Part shown: positions 50,822 to 61,926 of the stretch, piece by piece
Layout: every line of letters starts with the position of its first letter
Numbering within the stretch: the first letter of the stretch is position 1
Source: Cotesia glomerata
Taxonomy: Eukaryota > Arthropoda > Insecta > Hymenoptera > Braconidae
Direction: 5' to 3'
Length of the DNA stretch: 64,000 nucleotides
Assembly: GCF_020080835.1 (NCBI RefSeq)
Contig: NC_058161.1
Span: 14,745,603 to 14,809,602, forward strand
Program-made: the position numbers and the translations under genes
Notes under the pieces: generated by a model
Told to the model about the DNA's origin: nothing
Seen by the model: only the letters and a program-made list of their open reading frames with translations
Databases searched by the model: none

Positions 50822-51233
50822 TATATTACATAACTAGGCCAGTAAAATAAGAAAAGTCTCAGATCACATGTAATTGTTGGCCGAGGCGAAGCCGAGGTCA
50901 ACAAACATGTGATCTGAGGCTTTCTTATTTACTTCCCGTGGAGTGTATACTATTTTTTTGCTCGACGAAGGCAGGAAGCGGCACTTTCGTTTAGCGCAGC
51001 GGGCCGAAAGTTGACGCTTTCTGCCCGTCGAGCAAAATAGTATATTACACACCTAGGGAAGTAAAGTAAGAAATGTCTCAGATCACATGTAATTGTAACA
51101 AACATGTGATCTGAGGCTTTCTTATTTACTTCCCGAGGAGTGTATACTATTTTTTTGTCCGACGAAGGCGGAAAGCGGCAATTTAGTTTAGCGCAGCGGG
51201 ACGAAAGTTGCCACTTTCCGCCCGGAGGGCAAA
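50822..51233. repeat. Tandem pair of double-hairpin modules
   Basis: Unit 1 is 50822-51040, unit 2 is 51041-51233. Each has hairpin 1 (arms such as GTCTCAGATCACATGTAATT and ACATGTGATCTGAGGCTTTC) and a GC-richer hairpin 2 (GCTCGACGAAGGCAGGAAGC with GCTTTCTGCCCGTCGAGC in unit 1; TCCGACGAAGGCGGAAAGC with GCCACTTTCCGCCCGGAGG in unit 2). Both hairpin-2 loops contain TTTAGCGCAGCGGG. Unit 1 hairpin 1 has an extra GGCCGAGGCGAAGCCGAGGT loop. Base composition differs sharply from the AT-rich surroundings. Overlapping ORFs are by-products of the palindromes. Class of element unknown. Confidence 0.85.
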
Positions 51234-52061
51234 AAAAATTATTATTCACAAAGTCCGTAACAGGAATACTTTCGTATTCTTTAGCGAATTTTAAAGAGCC
51301 CGCCGATCTGAGCCGAATCTAACTATAATATTGAGACATCTACAGCAGTAAAAACTTACTAAACATCGGATCAGATCATAACATTCCCTAAATTATCTTT
51401 ATTGGTTGTGTTCAAAACTAATAATTTAACTTTAATGTAAGTTACTGAGGGATAAAAAAAAAACGAGATGGCGTAAGATACTGAAATTGCCCAAGTAGAA
51501 TTTTTTTCTGATAATTGAATAAGAAAAATTTTCAAAATGTCACACGTGAAAGTTGGAAAAAAGTTAAAAGAGTAATTTTTTCTAATATTTTTTGAAAATT
51601 AATTAATTTTTTAAATAAAATCAAAAAAATTGTTAAGGTTTGTGCGGATTTCAGTATTATGATTGCGCTAATTCTCTGAAAGACAGTAGTTACACTTGAA
51701 CGCGTCCAATTTAACTATAAGTATGGCATACCTATACTATGTTATGTTATTGTCGTTGATGATAATATACATTCCTTATGAGTCATGGCTAATGTGAGAT
51801 AAAAAGAGTAAGTGACAGTACTAATTGAAACAAAATAAAAATTTATCTCACAATAAAATTGATTAACAAAATTTGTTTTTTGCAGTAATTGCCTTTTCAT
51901 TGTGAACTGTTTAATATACAATATTTAATATTTAAACAATATTACGCTGCAAGTTTTAAGCATAATTTTATAAAATATATTTTAACGTCCAAAGTTTTTA
52001 ATGTTATTGTTACCAAAGTATTTCAACTAATTTGTTTTTGGATATTTAATTATTATACGCA
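51234..52061. other. Gap upstream of Chmp2a
   Basis: AT-rich; contains the presumed Chmp2a promoter and 5' UTR. No clear TATA or repeat landmark. A short segment at about 51285-51320 (GAGCCCGCCGATCTGAGCCG) is less AT-rich than its surroundings. Confidence 0.45.
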
Positions 52062-55036
52062 ATGGAGTGGCTCTTTGGAAAACGGGTAACACCGGATGAA
52101 ATGCTTCGTAAAAATCAACGGGCATTGAATAAAGCAATGAGAGATTTAGATCGTGAAAGACAAAGGATGGAACAACAAGAGAAAAAAATAATAGCTGACA
52201 TTAAAAAATTAGCTAAAGAAGGACAAATGGTAATTGATTATATTTTAATTGACGTTACTTAAAACTATCAATTCAATACTGTTTGTTATAACTTTTTTCA
52301 TCTTGTTTATTTTTAGGATGCTGTTAAAATCATGGCTAAAGATTTAGTAAGAACACGAAGATATGTTAAAAAATTTATGTTAATGAAAGCGAATATTCAG
52401 GCAGTTTCATTAAAAATACAAACGTTAAAATCTCAAAATACAATGGCAAATGCTATGAAAGGTGTTACCAGAGCTATGCAGAATATGAACAAGTGAGTCA
52501 TTCTTAATTGATAATATATTTTTTGTAATTTTTTATTTATTTATTTATCTGGTAAATAATTCTATCGAGGTGTAAAGACACCTGTTTATAGAACCAGTAC
52601 AAAAATACCAATTTTACAATATATATAATTTTTACAAAATTTTTGTCGATAATACAATGCAAAGAGATAATAAGTGCAAAAGTAATAAATTTATATAGAA
52701 AGAAATACAAAATTATAGATAATTATCATAAAAAGAAATATCCAATCAAATACTCGCATTTTCCATTACATTTTTCAAACATGTTAACCATTAAGGTTTC
52801 TTATCAAGTAACAACTTTTTTTTTAACAATTTTTTACTACAGACTATAGTTTTCATATCAGCAGGGAGTTTGTTATAATATTTAATTGCTACATAATAAG
52901 CATTCTGAGTACTAATAGTTTTGTTTATTTTTGGTAGAACTAACAACTTAGATCTTGTATTTGTACATTTTTCATAGAATAGGCTTTTACATTCTTGATA
53001 GTAGTAAGTTAATGCATTTATTATAAATGAGTTTCTAATTGTCAAGGGGATATTGTTGTAATTATTTTTACATAGCTTTTTAATTATTTTATGTTGAAGA
53101 GATGTGACAGGTTTAATTGAATTGTTATAGGCTCCTTCCCATGCAACAATGCCATAGTTTATTATGCTTTCAAACAGTGCATGATAAATAGTTTTTAAAA
53201 TAGAAGAATTAAGTACCTGGCTAAGCTTGTAAAAAAGGAAAGTGAAATAGTTAAGCTTCTTAGATAATTCATAGGCATGTTTATCCCACTTCAAGTGTTT
53301 ATCAAAATATATCCCTAAATATTTACAATTATCAACTCTTGTCAGAGGCTTACCATTTATTTGTAAATCAAACTTATTTGGGATACTGTCTATGTAGCTT
53401 CCAAAGGTAATAAAAGTAGATTTTTCTACATTAAGAGATAGTTGGTTTTCCCTGAGCCATATATCTATTTTATTTAATTATTATATAATTATTTATTTAT
53501 TTGAAAAGGAACGCCCTCGGTAATTTACAACAATATATTACATTTTCATGTGTAGAATGTTCAGTTAATATTTATATACAATAAATAACATCTGTAAAAG
53601 AGAAGATAGATTTAAGAGATTTGAGAGAAGAGAAAAACAAAAAAATTTTTAATAATTGATAATTGATAATTTATAATTTATAATCACTATTTATACACCT
53701 GGAATGTTATTTTAGAATCACCCTTTTTGCTTCACTTTTTATCTTATCTGCTGGTCCTCCAAAAATGTATTGTATATGTAAACTAGATTGCAGCAAAAAG
53801 TCAATTAAAAGTAAATTAACAAAATGGATAATACAAATTAATATATAACATAAAACAGTTTATGATCGTCGAATAAGTATCACTTGTTATTTAGCTATAC
53901 GTTTTTCTTGGATTTATGTATACTGTTCCAGTCCTATGTACAGATGTAAAACATCTCTATAGGACAGATATTAATGCGTACTCACTTTTTTTTGTACTAT
54001 GTATTTTATGTATCTGTTTTTACTGGTAATAATTATTATTATTATTATGTAATTATATAAATCTTTTTCAGACAACTAAACCTACCTCATATACAAAAAA
54101 TATTGCAAGAATTTGAAAAACAATCTGAAATAATGGATATGAAAGAAGAAATTATGAATGATGCTATTGATGATGCAATGGAAGATGAAGGTGACGAAGA
54201 AGAAAGGTAAACACATTTATTTATTTATTTATTGATATATCGACCCAACAGCCTTTTAGCCAATAAAAGGGTCACTAGTAATGTGATAATTATACTAAAG
54301 TTCTTAATGATACTGAAATCAGCAGACATCTGATAATTTTTTTATAAAAAATTAATTATAAAAAAAAAATATTTAAAAAACATTTCCACTTGTAATTTTT
54401 TTTAATATCTAGAATTGGAACTTTTTTATTAACATTTTTTTATAATAATTTAGTTTTTATAAAAATCCAAAAAATTGGCAAATGTCTTTTAATTTCAGTA
54501 TCATAAGTTTATAGCAACATTTCATTGTTATGACTAATTAATTATAAGTAATAGAAAAAATAATTGAAGAAAATCTGTAATGATATGTTAAAAATTAAAT
54601 AACAGTATAATACTTTTGAGGTAACTTGAACTTAAAAAAACTTATAAAAATTCATTTACTTATTTTTATTTTGAAAACACCGTCAAGTTTGTCTCTTGAG
54701 TTTTCCATGAGAAATTTTTTTTTCTAATTTATTAGTTCTGATTTTTAATAAATTTTTTGTTACAAAAATTTATTGCTACTAATTCGTGAAATAAAAATGT
54801 TCATTATTTTTAGTGATGCAGTAGTAGCGCAAGTTCTGGACGAGCTTGGTCTCCAACTAACCGATCAATTATCTGGATTGCCTCAAGCTACAGGCTCTCT
54901 CAGTATTGCTGGTTCTAAGCAGCCTGTAGCAACAGCGGCTGGTGCCGGTGGAGAAGATGCTTCGGGAGGAGGCAGCAATCTTCCAGATGCAGATGCAGAT
55001 CTTCAAGCAAGATTAGAAAATCTGCGAAGAGAGTAG
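52062..55036 (+). CDS. Chmp2a: Charged multivesicular body protein 2A (CHMP2A/Vps2, ESCRT-III), complete, 4 coding exons
   Basis: Exons 52062-52229, 52317-52492, 54072-54206 and 54814-55036 (TAG) give 233 aa (human CHMP2A 222). Snf7-family core: MEWLFGKRVTPDEMLRKNQR at the N terminus (basic helix 1 that inserts in membranes), RDLDRERQRMEQQEKKIIAD, VKIMAKDLVRTRRYVKKFML and VTRAMQNMNKQLNLPHIQKI. It then has an acidic helix (AIDDAMEDEGDEEESDAVV) and a Gly/Ala-rich linker. It ends DADLQARLENLRRE, a MIM1 motif that binds the Vps4 MIT domain. CHMP2A caps and recruits Vps4 to ESCRT-III filaments in multivesicular-body formation, cytokinesis and nuclear-envelope sealing (family knowledge). CHMP2B is less likely, as the N-terminal LFGKRVTPDEMLRKNQRAL is the 2A form. 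Intron 2 (1.58 kb) carries retrotransposon debris. Confidence 0.96.
52530..53475 (-). pseudogene. 5'-truncated non-LTR retrotransposon in Chmp2a intron 2, second family
   Basis: Minus strand, from about 53475: IWLRENQLSLNVEKSTFITF (RT domain-7 region, LSLNVEKS), then NKFDLQINGKPL and CKYLGIYFDKHLKWDKHAYE, with the open stretch 53294-52791: LNSSILKTIYHALFESIINY, GIVAWEGAYNN, LQHKIIKKLCKN, YYNKLPADMKTI. These are typical RT thumb/C-terminal motifs, distinct in sequence from the families at 36.5 and 49.6 kb. The 3' UTR ends in (AAAT)n tails near 52530-52550. No stop interrupts the visible C-terminal part, so this copy is younger. The upstream RT core is missing. Confidence 0.85.
53476..54060 (-). 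repeat. Further non-LTR 3' tails in Chmp2a intron 2
   Basis: On minus, GTAAATTACCGAGGGCGTTC then CTTTTCAAATAAATAAATAA looks like another retrotransposon 3' end, adjoining the truncated copy to its left. The rest to 54060 is AT-rich with a (ATT)n tract at about 54029-54047. A similar tail (complement of TTTATTGATATATCGACCCA...) sits in intron 3 at about 54213-54290. Confidence 0.45.
54304..54507. mobile_element. MITE family C, complete copy in Chmp2a intron 3
   Basis: TTAATGATACTGAAATCAGC at left and the complement of AATTTCAGTATCATAAG at right form inverted termini that continue for about 50 bp (AGACATCTGATAATTTTTTT / CCAAAAAATTGGCAAATGTC). The interior is A/T-rich. It serves as the reference copy for the family. 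Confidence 0.75.
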
Positions 55037-56031
55037 AAATTTATAATTATTATAGGGCGATTAATATAATAATAGAATTTCTAACATATTTTTTGACGCC
55101 GCTTGTGACTATCTTATTTTATTTTATTATTAATCTAAAAATTATTCCTACTAGATAAAAAATATGTATATAGTATTATTTATATATTTTTTTTTATTTC
55201 ATGATACCTACATTAAATTAAAAATAGATAGTCTGATATAATTGAGCAAAGATGGTAAATATGGTTTGAATACTTCATTTTTTTAACAGATCATTTGAAT
55301 GTTTTATATTTTCTTTGAAATTTCTGCTTTTCAATTAAAAAAATTATTAAAAGCACAAAGCTTCTGATAAAGAATTTGAAGATTCAAATGCTTCGGAAAA
55401 TGAAAAATATTCAAATCTCTAATTTGATCAATAAATTAAAACAAATTAAGAAATTTTTTGTGCCTATTTTTTAATGATAAAGGCAAGCATTTTTTCAAGA
55501 AAGTAATGTCGTTATGTTTAAAAAATTGCACAATTTAATATAAATAAAATAAAAATATTAAATTAGTTTAAATAACTCGAAAAAAAGAGAAAAAATTTAT
55601 ATAAATTTAAAGCATTTTGTGAAAATATTTAAAAAAACATATTTGCTCGGCTTCATTTTGTGGACATTTCTACACATAAAAAATTTTTTGTGAAATACTT
55701 TAAACTATTAAAAAAAATATTGCAATGATTTTTGATCATGATTATTTTTTTTAATCATTCAAAACGCTCCTTGAATCTTAAAAAAATGGAGACCTTTGCA
55801 AACTGTGATGAACACACAATTGTTCCCCAACAGGTAGAGCCACGATCTTCAATGTAAATTTTTACGTACTTTTATTTATGTTTGCAATGCTTGTAAGTAG
55901 TTCTCTTAATTACAGTTGGTGTCAGTGTAACTAGCGACTGTCGTAATTCGACATTAGTTTATTTGAATAATTAGTTTTTGTTTACTTTGAAAATTGAAAC
56001 TATTAAAAATAGTTAAAATAAATAAATAAAA
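55037..56031. other. Gap between Chmp2a and Top3-beta
   Basis: Holds the Chmp2a 3' UTR and the Top3-beta promoter/5' UTR. No repeat landmark or ORF. About 55800-55990 is slightly more GC-rich and is the likely promoter side. Confidence 0.5.
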
Positions 56032-59000
56032 ATGAAAACCGCTTTTATGGTGGCTGAAAAGCCATCTCTAGCCGCATCTTTGGCTAATATTTTAAGTAAT
56101 GGACACTGTTCATCTAGAAAAGGTAGGTTAATGAAAAATTTATTTGACAGAACATATGATTTGAAAAATCAATTAATTTTTATCAAAATTTATTATTTTA
56201 GGAATGAATGGATCATGCTCAGTACATGAATGGGTTGGACAATTTAAATCAGAAACTGTTAATTTTAAAATGACTTCAGTTTGTGGTCATGTTATGAGTT
56301 TTGATTTTGTGGGTAAATATAACAGTTGGGACAAAGTGGATCCAGTAAGTATTTTTTTTCTAATTCTTTTCTAAAAAAATGAATGTTAATCAATTGTATG
56401 ATATTTTCTTATATTGTATTAGAGATTAACCAATGTTTTTTATTGTTTATAGGCTGAATTATTTTCTTGTCCAACAGAAAAAAAAGAAGCAGTACCTAAA
56501 CTTAAAATTCCCACATTTCTTGCCAAAGAGGGATCAAATCTAGATTATTTAATTTTATGGTTAGATTGTGATAAAGAAGGTGAAAATATTTGTTTTGAAG
56601 TTATACATGCTCTTCAATACGCACGCTCGATAAATCCAAATGTAATATGAACATTTATAACTTTTGATTCTATTCGGAGATATGATACGGAATTTAACAG
56701 ACATCTAACAATTAAATTATACTGAAAAAAATTCAACAAAAAGTTACTGGTAATTATTTACAAGTGAGGTCAACCCAAGCTGGGCTATGTTAAATTTTTT
56801 TTTTGATCAAATTGATCAATTTTTTTTTTTTAATTGTTCGTTTTTTTTATGTATTTTTCAAAAAGAGATAAAGTAGAAATTTTATCCAAAAACATGAAAG
56901 CAACTTTTTTTTTTCCAACTTTTAAAGGCAAAAAGATATCGAAATCTTTATTTTTTCTTTCACGACATTTTTTATCATAAATGCGCCGTAAAAACAAGCA
57001 GAATAAATTCTACATGCCAAAATTAAAAAAAAAATATAAGTGCGAATTTGAAAAAATATTTTTTTTTAGAATAATTAATTCGGTATATAAATTTCAAGAA
57101 TTGTTAGATGTCTGCTAATTTCAATATTATTTCTGAGATTCGTTTTTAAGAACAACATATAAAATATTTGATATTGTCTAATTTGGCTAGTGGATGATAT
57201 TGATCAAAGATTATTGAAATTAAACGTTGATAAATATTAAATAATATCAATCGATTTTCCTATATTCTATTTATCAAATTTTTCAATAAGATTTACTTTT
57301 TAAATTTTTATCATATTCGCTTCAAAAGCAACTTTACTTCCTATAAATTATATATTTTTCCATATAAGTTGCGATCTGTTTTTCTTTCAATCGATCTTAA
57401 CAGCGAATCTCGAACAAAATATATTGTATTAATAGTAATAAGTTATGATAATTGTAAGTTATATATTACTTTTGAACATTTTCCTTCTCAGAATATATGG
57501 AGAGCCCGTTTTTCAGCAATTACTGATCGTGATATTAAATATGCATTAGCGAATCTTGTTAAGCCGAATGAAAACGAAGCTAAAAGTGTCGATGCTCGTC
57601 AAGAATTGGATTTACGTATTGGTTGTTCGTTTACTCGATTTCAAACAAAATTTTTCCAAGTACGAAAAACAAACTTTTAAAACATCATTTTCACATTTCC
57701 TCAATTTGCATTTTATGATAATTTTAGGGAAAATATGGTGACTTAGATGCTTCATTAATATCATATGGACCCTGTCAAACACCAACATTAGGATTTTGTG
57801 TCCAGAGACACGATGAAATTTCGACTTTCAAACCTGATCCTTATTGGGTGTTACAAGTGATTATAAAATTATCAGAAAGTCTAGAATTATCTCTGAACTG
57901 GGATAGAAACCGCTTGTTTGACAAAGAAATAGCTAATTCATTTCTCAGTCTCGTGAAAGATCATCGTGAAGCGATGTAAGAATTATTTTTTTAAAATTAT
58001 ATGAATTCCCTAGAAAATTTTAATTTATTTCGCCAGAAGCATTTAAAATTTTGTCAATAGTCCAAATTTCAGATACTCCAGATCTAGACCATTGTTGCAA
58101 ACCTAATATTTTGCAAGTATCAGGTACTTAACTCTGATAGGTATATTTTTCCGCGGTCTAGATATTTTTTTTTTTTAATTAAAAAAATTTTTTTTTTTCA
58201 ATCTTTTATAAATTACTAGCGACTGCCGAAATTTACGGATCATGAATAAGAAAACTTTGGCTTAATGATTTTTTGATATTTATAATTACACTATACATAG
58301 TTCGGGTACTTTTGAAATAAATTTAAAAAATAATGGTGTTATGACAGGATCAAATAAAAATAATTCAATGGACATATGTGACGGAACAAATTTATAGAAT
58401 GAACAAACTATTTAAACTCCTCAAAAAAACTTAAAAAAAAATTGATTATCACTAAAAATATGTATAAAACAATAAAAAAGCACAAATTCTTGTCAAGACC
58501 ATTCTTATGATAATAAATTAAACTATAAAAATTCCTTTAAAAATAACAATATGCTCGTCACAAAATTTTCCTTACTCTCTCAATTATTTAAATCATAAAT
58601 GACTATCGCTGAAAAATTATCAAATCCAATTCACGATAAATATATACTCGTTACAAAATTTTTCTTAATCTCTTAACTATATGAATTAATTTTTGACTTA
58701 TAACCACATTCACATCTACAAAATAAAATAAATAAATAAACAAATGACGATTATCGTGAAATTTGAATCTATTTAGAATTACATCGAAAACTTATAATAA
58801 ATTAACTATTGCTGAAAAACATATGAAATATTTAAAAGGCAAAAATTCAGATCATTTAATTAAAAAAACTTATTTATTATATAGATACGCCGGATATAAA
58901 ATTTACCTTATTCTTTTAATTATATAGATAATTAGAGATAAAAATAAAATTTCTTGCCAATTCCATCCTCTCAAAATATTAAAAAAATAAATACCAATTT

Positions 59001-61926
59001 ATTTTGCAGAGTTGTCAGTGTTCAAAATGTTGAAAAAACGAAAGCACGACCACTAGCATTGAACACAGTAGAGTTGATGAGGATTTCAAGTTCTGGATTA
59101 GGTATGGGACCACATCATGCCATGCAGATAGCTGAGCGTCTTTATATACAAGGATACATCAGTTATCCACGAACTGAAACGACATCTTATCCAGAAAACT
59201 TTGATTTATTGTAAGCGAAAATTTGTTTTTATTTATCGTAAATCAACTTATAAATAATAATAAGTTGATCTGATGTTTCAATTACATTATTTTCAGAGCA
59301 ACATTGAAACAACAACGAAACTCTTCCGATTGGGGCGATGATGTAAGAAAAATATTGGAAAAAGGAATAAATCGTCCGAGAAAAGGCCATGATGCTGGTG
59401 ATCATCCTCCGATTACACCAATGAAATCTGCTTCAAGAAATGAATTAGACGGGGATAGTTGGAGACTGTATGATTTTATCACTCGACATTTTATTGCAAC
59501 GGTAACAAATTGTCGTCAATTTAATTCTAATTCATATCAAAAATCTGTGTGAAGTAATGAATCAATATTTTTTAAATATTTTCACAGGTTGCACCCGATT
59601 GTAAGTACTTGAGTACAACAGTGAAATTTTCAGTTGGCATAGAATCATTCTCTCTAGTCGGTCGAACAACCATTGATCCTGGCTACACAAGTTTACTTAC
59701 GTGGCAGTCAATAAATGAAAACAATAGTTTACCACAATTCTTTCAAGGCGATAAGTGTAATATCAGTGATGTAAAATTATCAGAATGTTTTACACAGCCA
59801 CCTGATTATTTAACCGAATCTGAATTAATCACTCTGATGGAAAAACACGGTATTGGTACTGATGCATCGATTCCAGTACATATCAATAATATCTGTACGA
59901 GAAATTATGTCAATGTTGTTACTGGAAGAAAACTCGTTCCAACTTCACTTGGAATCGTTCTTGTTCATGGATATCAAAAGGTATTTTCTAAAATTTTTAT
60001 ATTTATTCCCACTTTAGAGAAAATAATCTTATTATAAAATGTAGCGAATAAATTTTATGAAAGTAGTTTAGTAAAAAAAAAATTTTATTAATTTAAAAGT
60101 AGAAAATTGTAATTCTTAACTTTATTTTTCGCAAGTTTCCGGTGTGAAAATTGTTTTCCATTCGAGAAGTTGCATAAACTTTTTACTGTTCACGTAGTTA
60201 GAATCAATAAAGGACATGTCTATTTATACTTAAAAACGTCTTGATAAATCCACGCCGTGTGAATATAAGGGCCTTTAATCCACGTTGCGCGAATGTAAAG
60301 GTTCTTACATTCACGCTGCGTGAATTTATCAGGATTTCATTATGTATGAATATACACTTCTATGATGAAAATTTAATGTTTTGATGTATTTTTTTTTTTC
60401 ATTTGATAGTTAAAAATTTACGATTTTTCAATGATATGGTGACAATGCTATTTTTTTCGGTTATGAAATATTTTTTTTCTTAAAGATCGATAAAAATAGA
60501 ATCAATTAGAAAAAAAAATTCAGAATATCATCATTTGAAAATTTTTGGAATCGTAAATTTTTTAACTTTCAAATGAAAAAAAAAAAAAAAAAAAAAAAAC
60601 CAAAATATTTCATTTTTATAATTTTTATCATAAATCCACCATGAAGAACGATTTGAGAAGAAAAAAAAATCAAAAAGATCAATTTTTTCTATTTTATTTC
60701 AATTTTATCTAAAATAGGTGGATCTCCACTTCTGCATAGATAACCTTTTTTTTCAACACAAAACTTACTGTGATAAAAATTTTGATTTTTTTAGCTAAGA
60801 AATAAAATTGTTGAAATTCTCCAACAAATGAATTTCTTCTCACAAAAATGACAATTTTTTTAAATATAATTTTTTTTCTGAGTTTACGTTCGGACTTCCT
60901 CATATTATTTAATCGCATTGATTAATATATTATATATTATATTTATTATTATATATTATAAATAATTATTTGAAAGATCTAATCATACAACTAATTGGCT
61001 AATTTTAGATTGATCCAGAGTTAGTATTACCAACAATGAGAACAGCAGTTGAAGAACAGCTTAATCTGATCGCCTTAGGACAAGCTAATTACAATGCAGT
61101 TCTCAATCACACCGTAGAAATATTCAGACAAAAATTCCATTATTTTGTTTCAAATATTGAAGGAATGGATCAATTATTTGAAGTATCATTCTCTCCATTA
61201 TCTGCAACGGGGAAAGCGTTATCTCGGTGTGGTAAATGTCGGCGGTATATGAAATATATTCAAACAAAACCAACTCGATTACATTGCGCTCACTGCAATG
61301 AAACTTATAATTTACCACAAAATGGGAATATTCGTATTTACAAAGAATTGAAATGTCCATTAGATGACTTTGAATTATTATCATGGTCAACAGGTATTCG
61401 AGGCAAGAGTTTTATATTCTGCCCATATTGTTATAACAATCCACCATTCCGTGATATGAAGAAAGGTAATTTAGGATGTAATTCTTGTACTCATCCTACA
61501 TGCCCCCATGGATTGAATTCCAATGGAATATCTAGTTGTTTAGAGTGTGATCATGGAATATTAGTTCTAGATCCTTCCTCAGGACCTAAATGGAAGTTAG
61601 GATGTAATCGTTGTGACGTTATCATTCACTTTTTTGAAAATGCTCATAAAATATCTATAGATCCAGAAGTATGTTCTGAATGTGGAGCACAATTAATAGC
61701 AGTTGAATATAAACCCGATAAAAGTAAATTACCAAACGATGCTACGGAAATGGTAGGCTGTGTATTTTGCACCACTGCTTTTACACAACTAATTGAAAAA
61801 CATAGAGCTGTTGCGTCCAAACCCGTTATAACACGAACTCGTGGTCATTCTAATAAAAGTCGCGGCAGAGGAAAATCAAGACCGCCAAAAGACAAAATGG
61901 CACAGTTAGCTGCATATTTTGTTTAA
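56032..61926 (+). CDS. Top3beta: DNA topoisomerase 3-beta, complete, 9 coding exons
   Basis: Exons: 56032-56122, 56202-56344, 56453-56641, 57492-57659, 57728-57975, 59010-59210, 59297-59501, 59588-59980, 61009-61926, giving 851 aa (human TOP3B 862). This is a type IA topoisomerase that cuts and passes single strands of DNA and, in this subfamily, RNA, working with TDRD3 (family knowledge). TOPRIM: MVAEKPSLA (residues 7-15) and ILWLDCDKEGENI (Asp116, Asp118). Catalytic Tyr332 is in GYISYPRTET. Other blocks: DARQELDLRIGCSFTRFQT, YGPCQTPTLGFCV, RPLALNTVELMR, GHDAGDHPPITPM, LMEKHGIGTDASIPVHI. Residues from about 600 hold several CxxC zinc-binding pairs (CGKC/CAHC, CPYC, CNSC, CLEC, CNRC, CSEC, CVFC). 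The C terminus is RG-rich (RGHSNKSRGRGKSRPPK) and ends MAQLAAYFV as in vertebrates. RGG-like tails bind RNA. Introns 3, 5 and 8 carry MITEs. Confidence 0.97.
56682..57131. mobile_element. MITE family C copy split by a family E insertion (Top3-beta intron 3)
   Basis: Outer ends ATGATACGGAATTTAACAGA (left) and complement of AGATGTCTGCTAATTTCAAT (right, to 57131) are family C. Between them, 56753-57015 is a family E copy (ATTTACAAGTGAGGTCAACC, AACATGAAAGCAACTTTTTT, TTTCACGACATTTTTTATCA) that lacks its right terminus. Family E must have inserted after family C. Confidence 0.7.
58195..58960. repeat. Dispersed repeat family F, long copy (Top3-beta intron 5)
   Basis: Landmarks in order: ATTTACGGATCATGAATAAG, GGTGTTATGACAGGATCAAA, ATTTATAGAATGAACAAACT, CACAAAATTTTCCTTACTCT, AAATGACTATCGCTGAAAAA, GAATCTATTTAGAATTACAT. 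The same order occurs at about 5275-6160. It almost fills the roughly 1-kb intron 57976-59009. No ORF. Confidence 0.7.
60235..60335. repeat. Short inverted/tandem cluster of CACGCNGYGTGAATRTAAGG words
   Basis: Three imperfect copies at about 60250, 60280 and 60310: CCACGCCGTGTGAATATAAG, CCACGTTGCGCGAATGTAAA and the reverse TTACATTCACGCTGCGTGAA. The outer two form an inverted repeat with GATAAAT-type flanks. Lies in Top3-beta intron 8. Confidence 0.6.
60385..60600. mobile_element. MITE-like foldback in Top3-beta intron 8
   Basis: TTCATTTGATAGTTAAAAAT, then TTACGATTTTTCAATGATAT at left, pairs with ATCGTAAATTTTTTAACTTT, CAAATGAAAAAA at right (to about 60600). Arms are about 55 bp with indels. 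A poly-A run ends the right arm. No ORF. Confidence 0.6.
60768..60890. repeat. Partial MITE copy of the 16731 family (Top3-beta intron 8)
   Basis: AACTTACTGTGATAAAAATT, TTTAGCTAAGAAATAAAATT and CAACAAATGAATTTCTTCTC align with the right half of the element at 16731-16994. Confidence 0.5.

Noticed and set aside
50864..51322. Overlapping ORFs sharing a CRFxPSS..KKIVYTPREVNKKASDHMFV-like text
   Set aside because: The similarity follows from the tandem duplication of hairpin modules and their palindromes. No start, splice or codon signal supports a gene.
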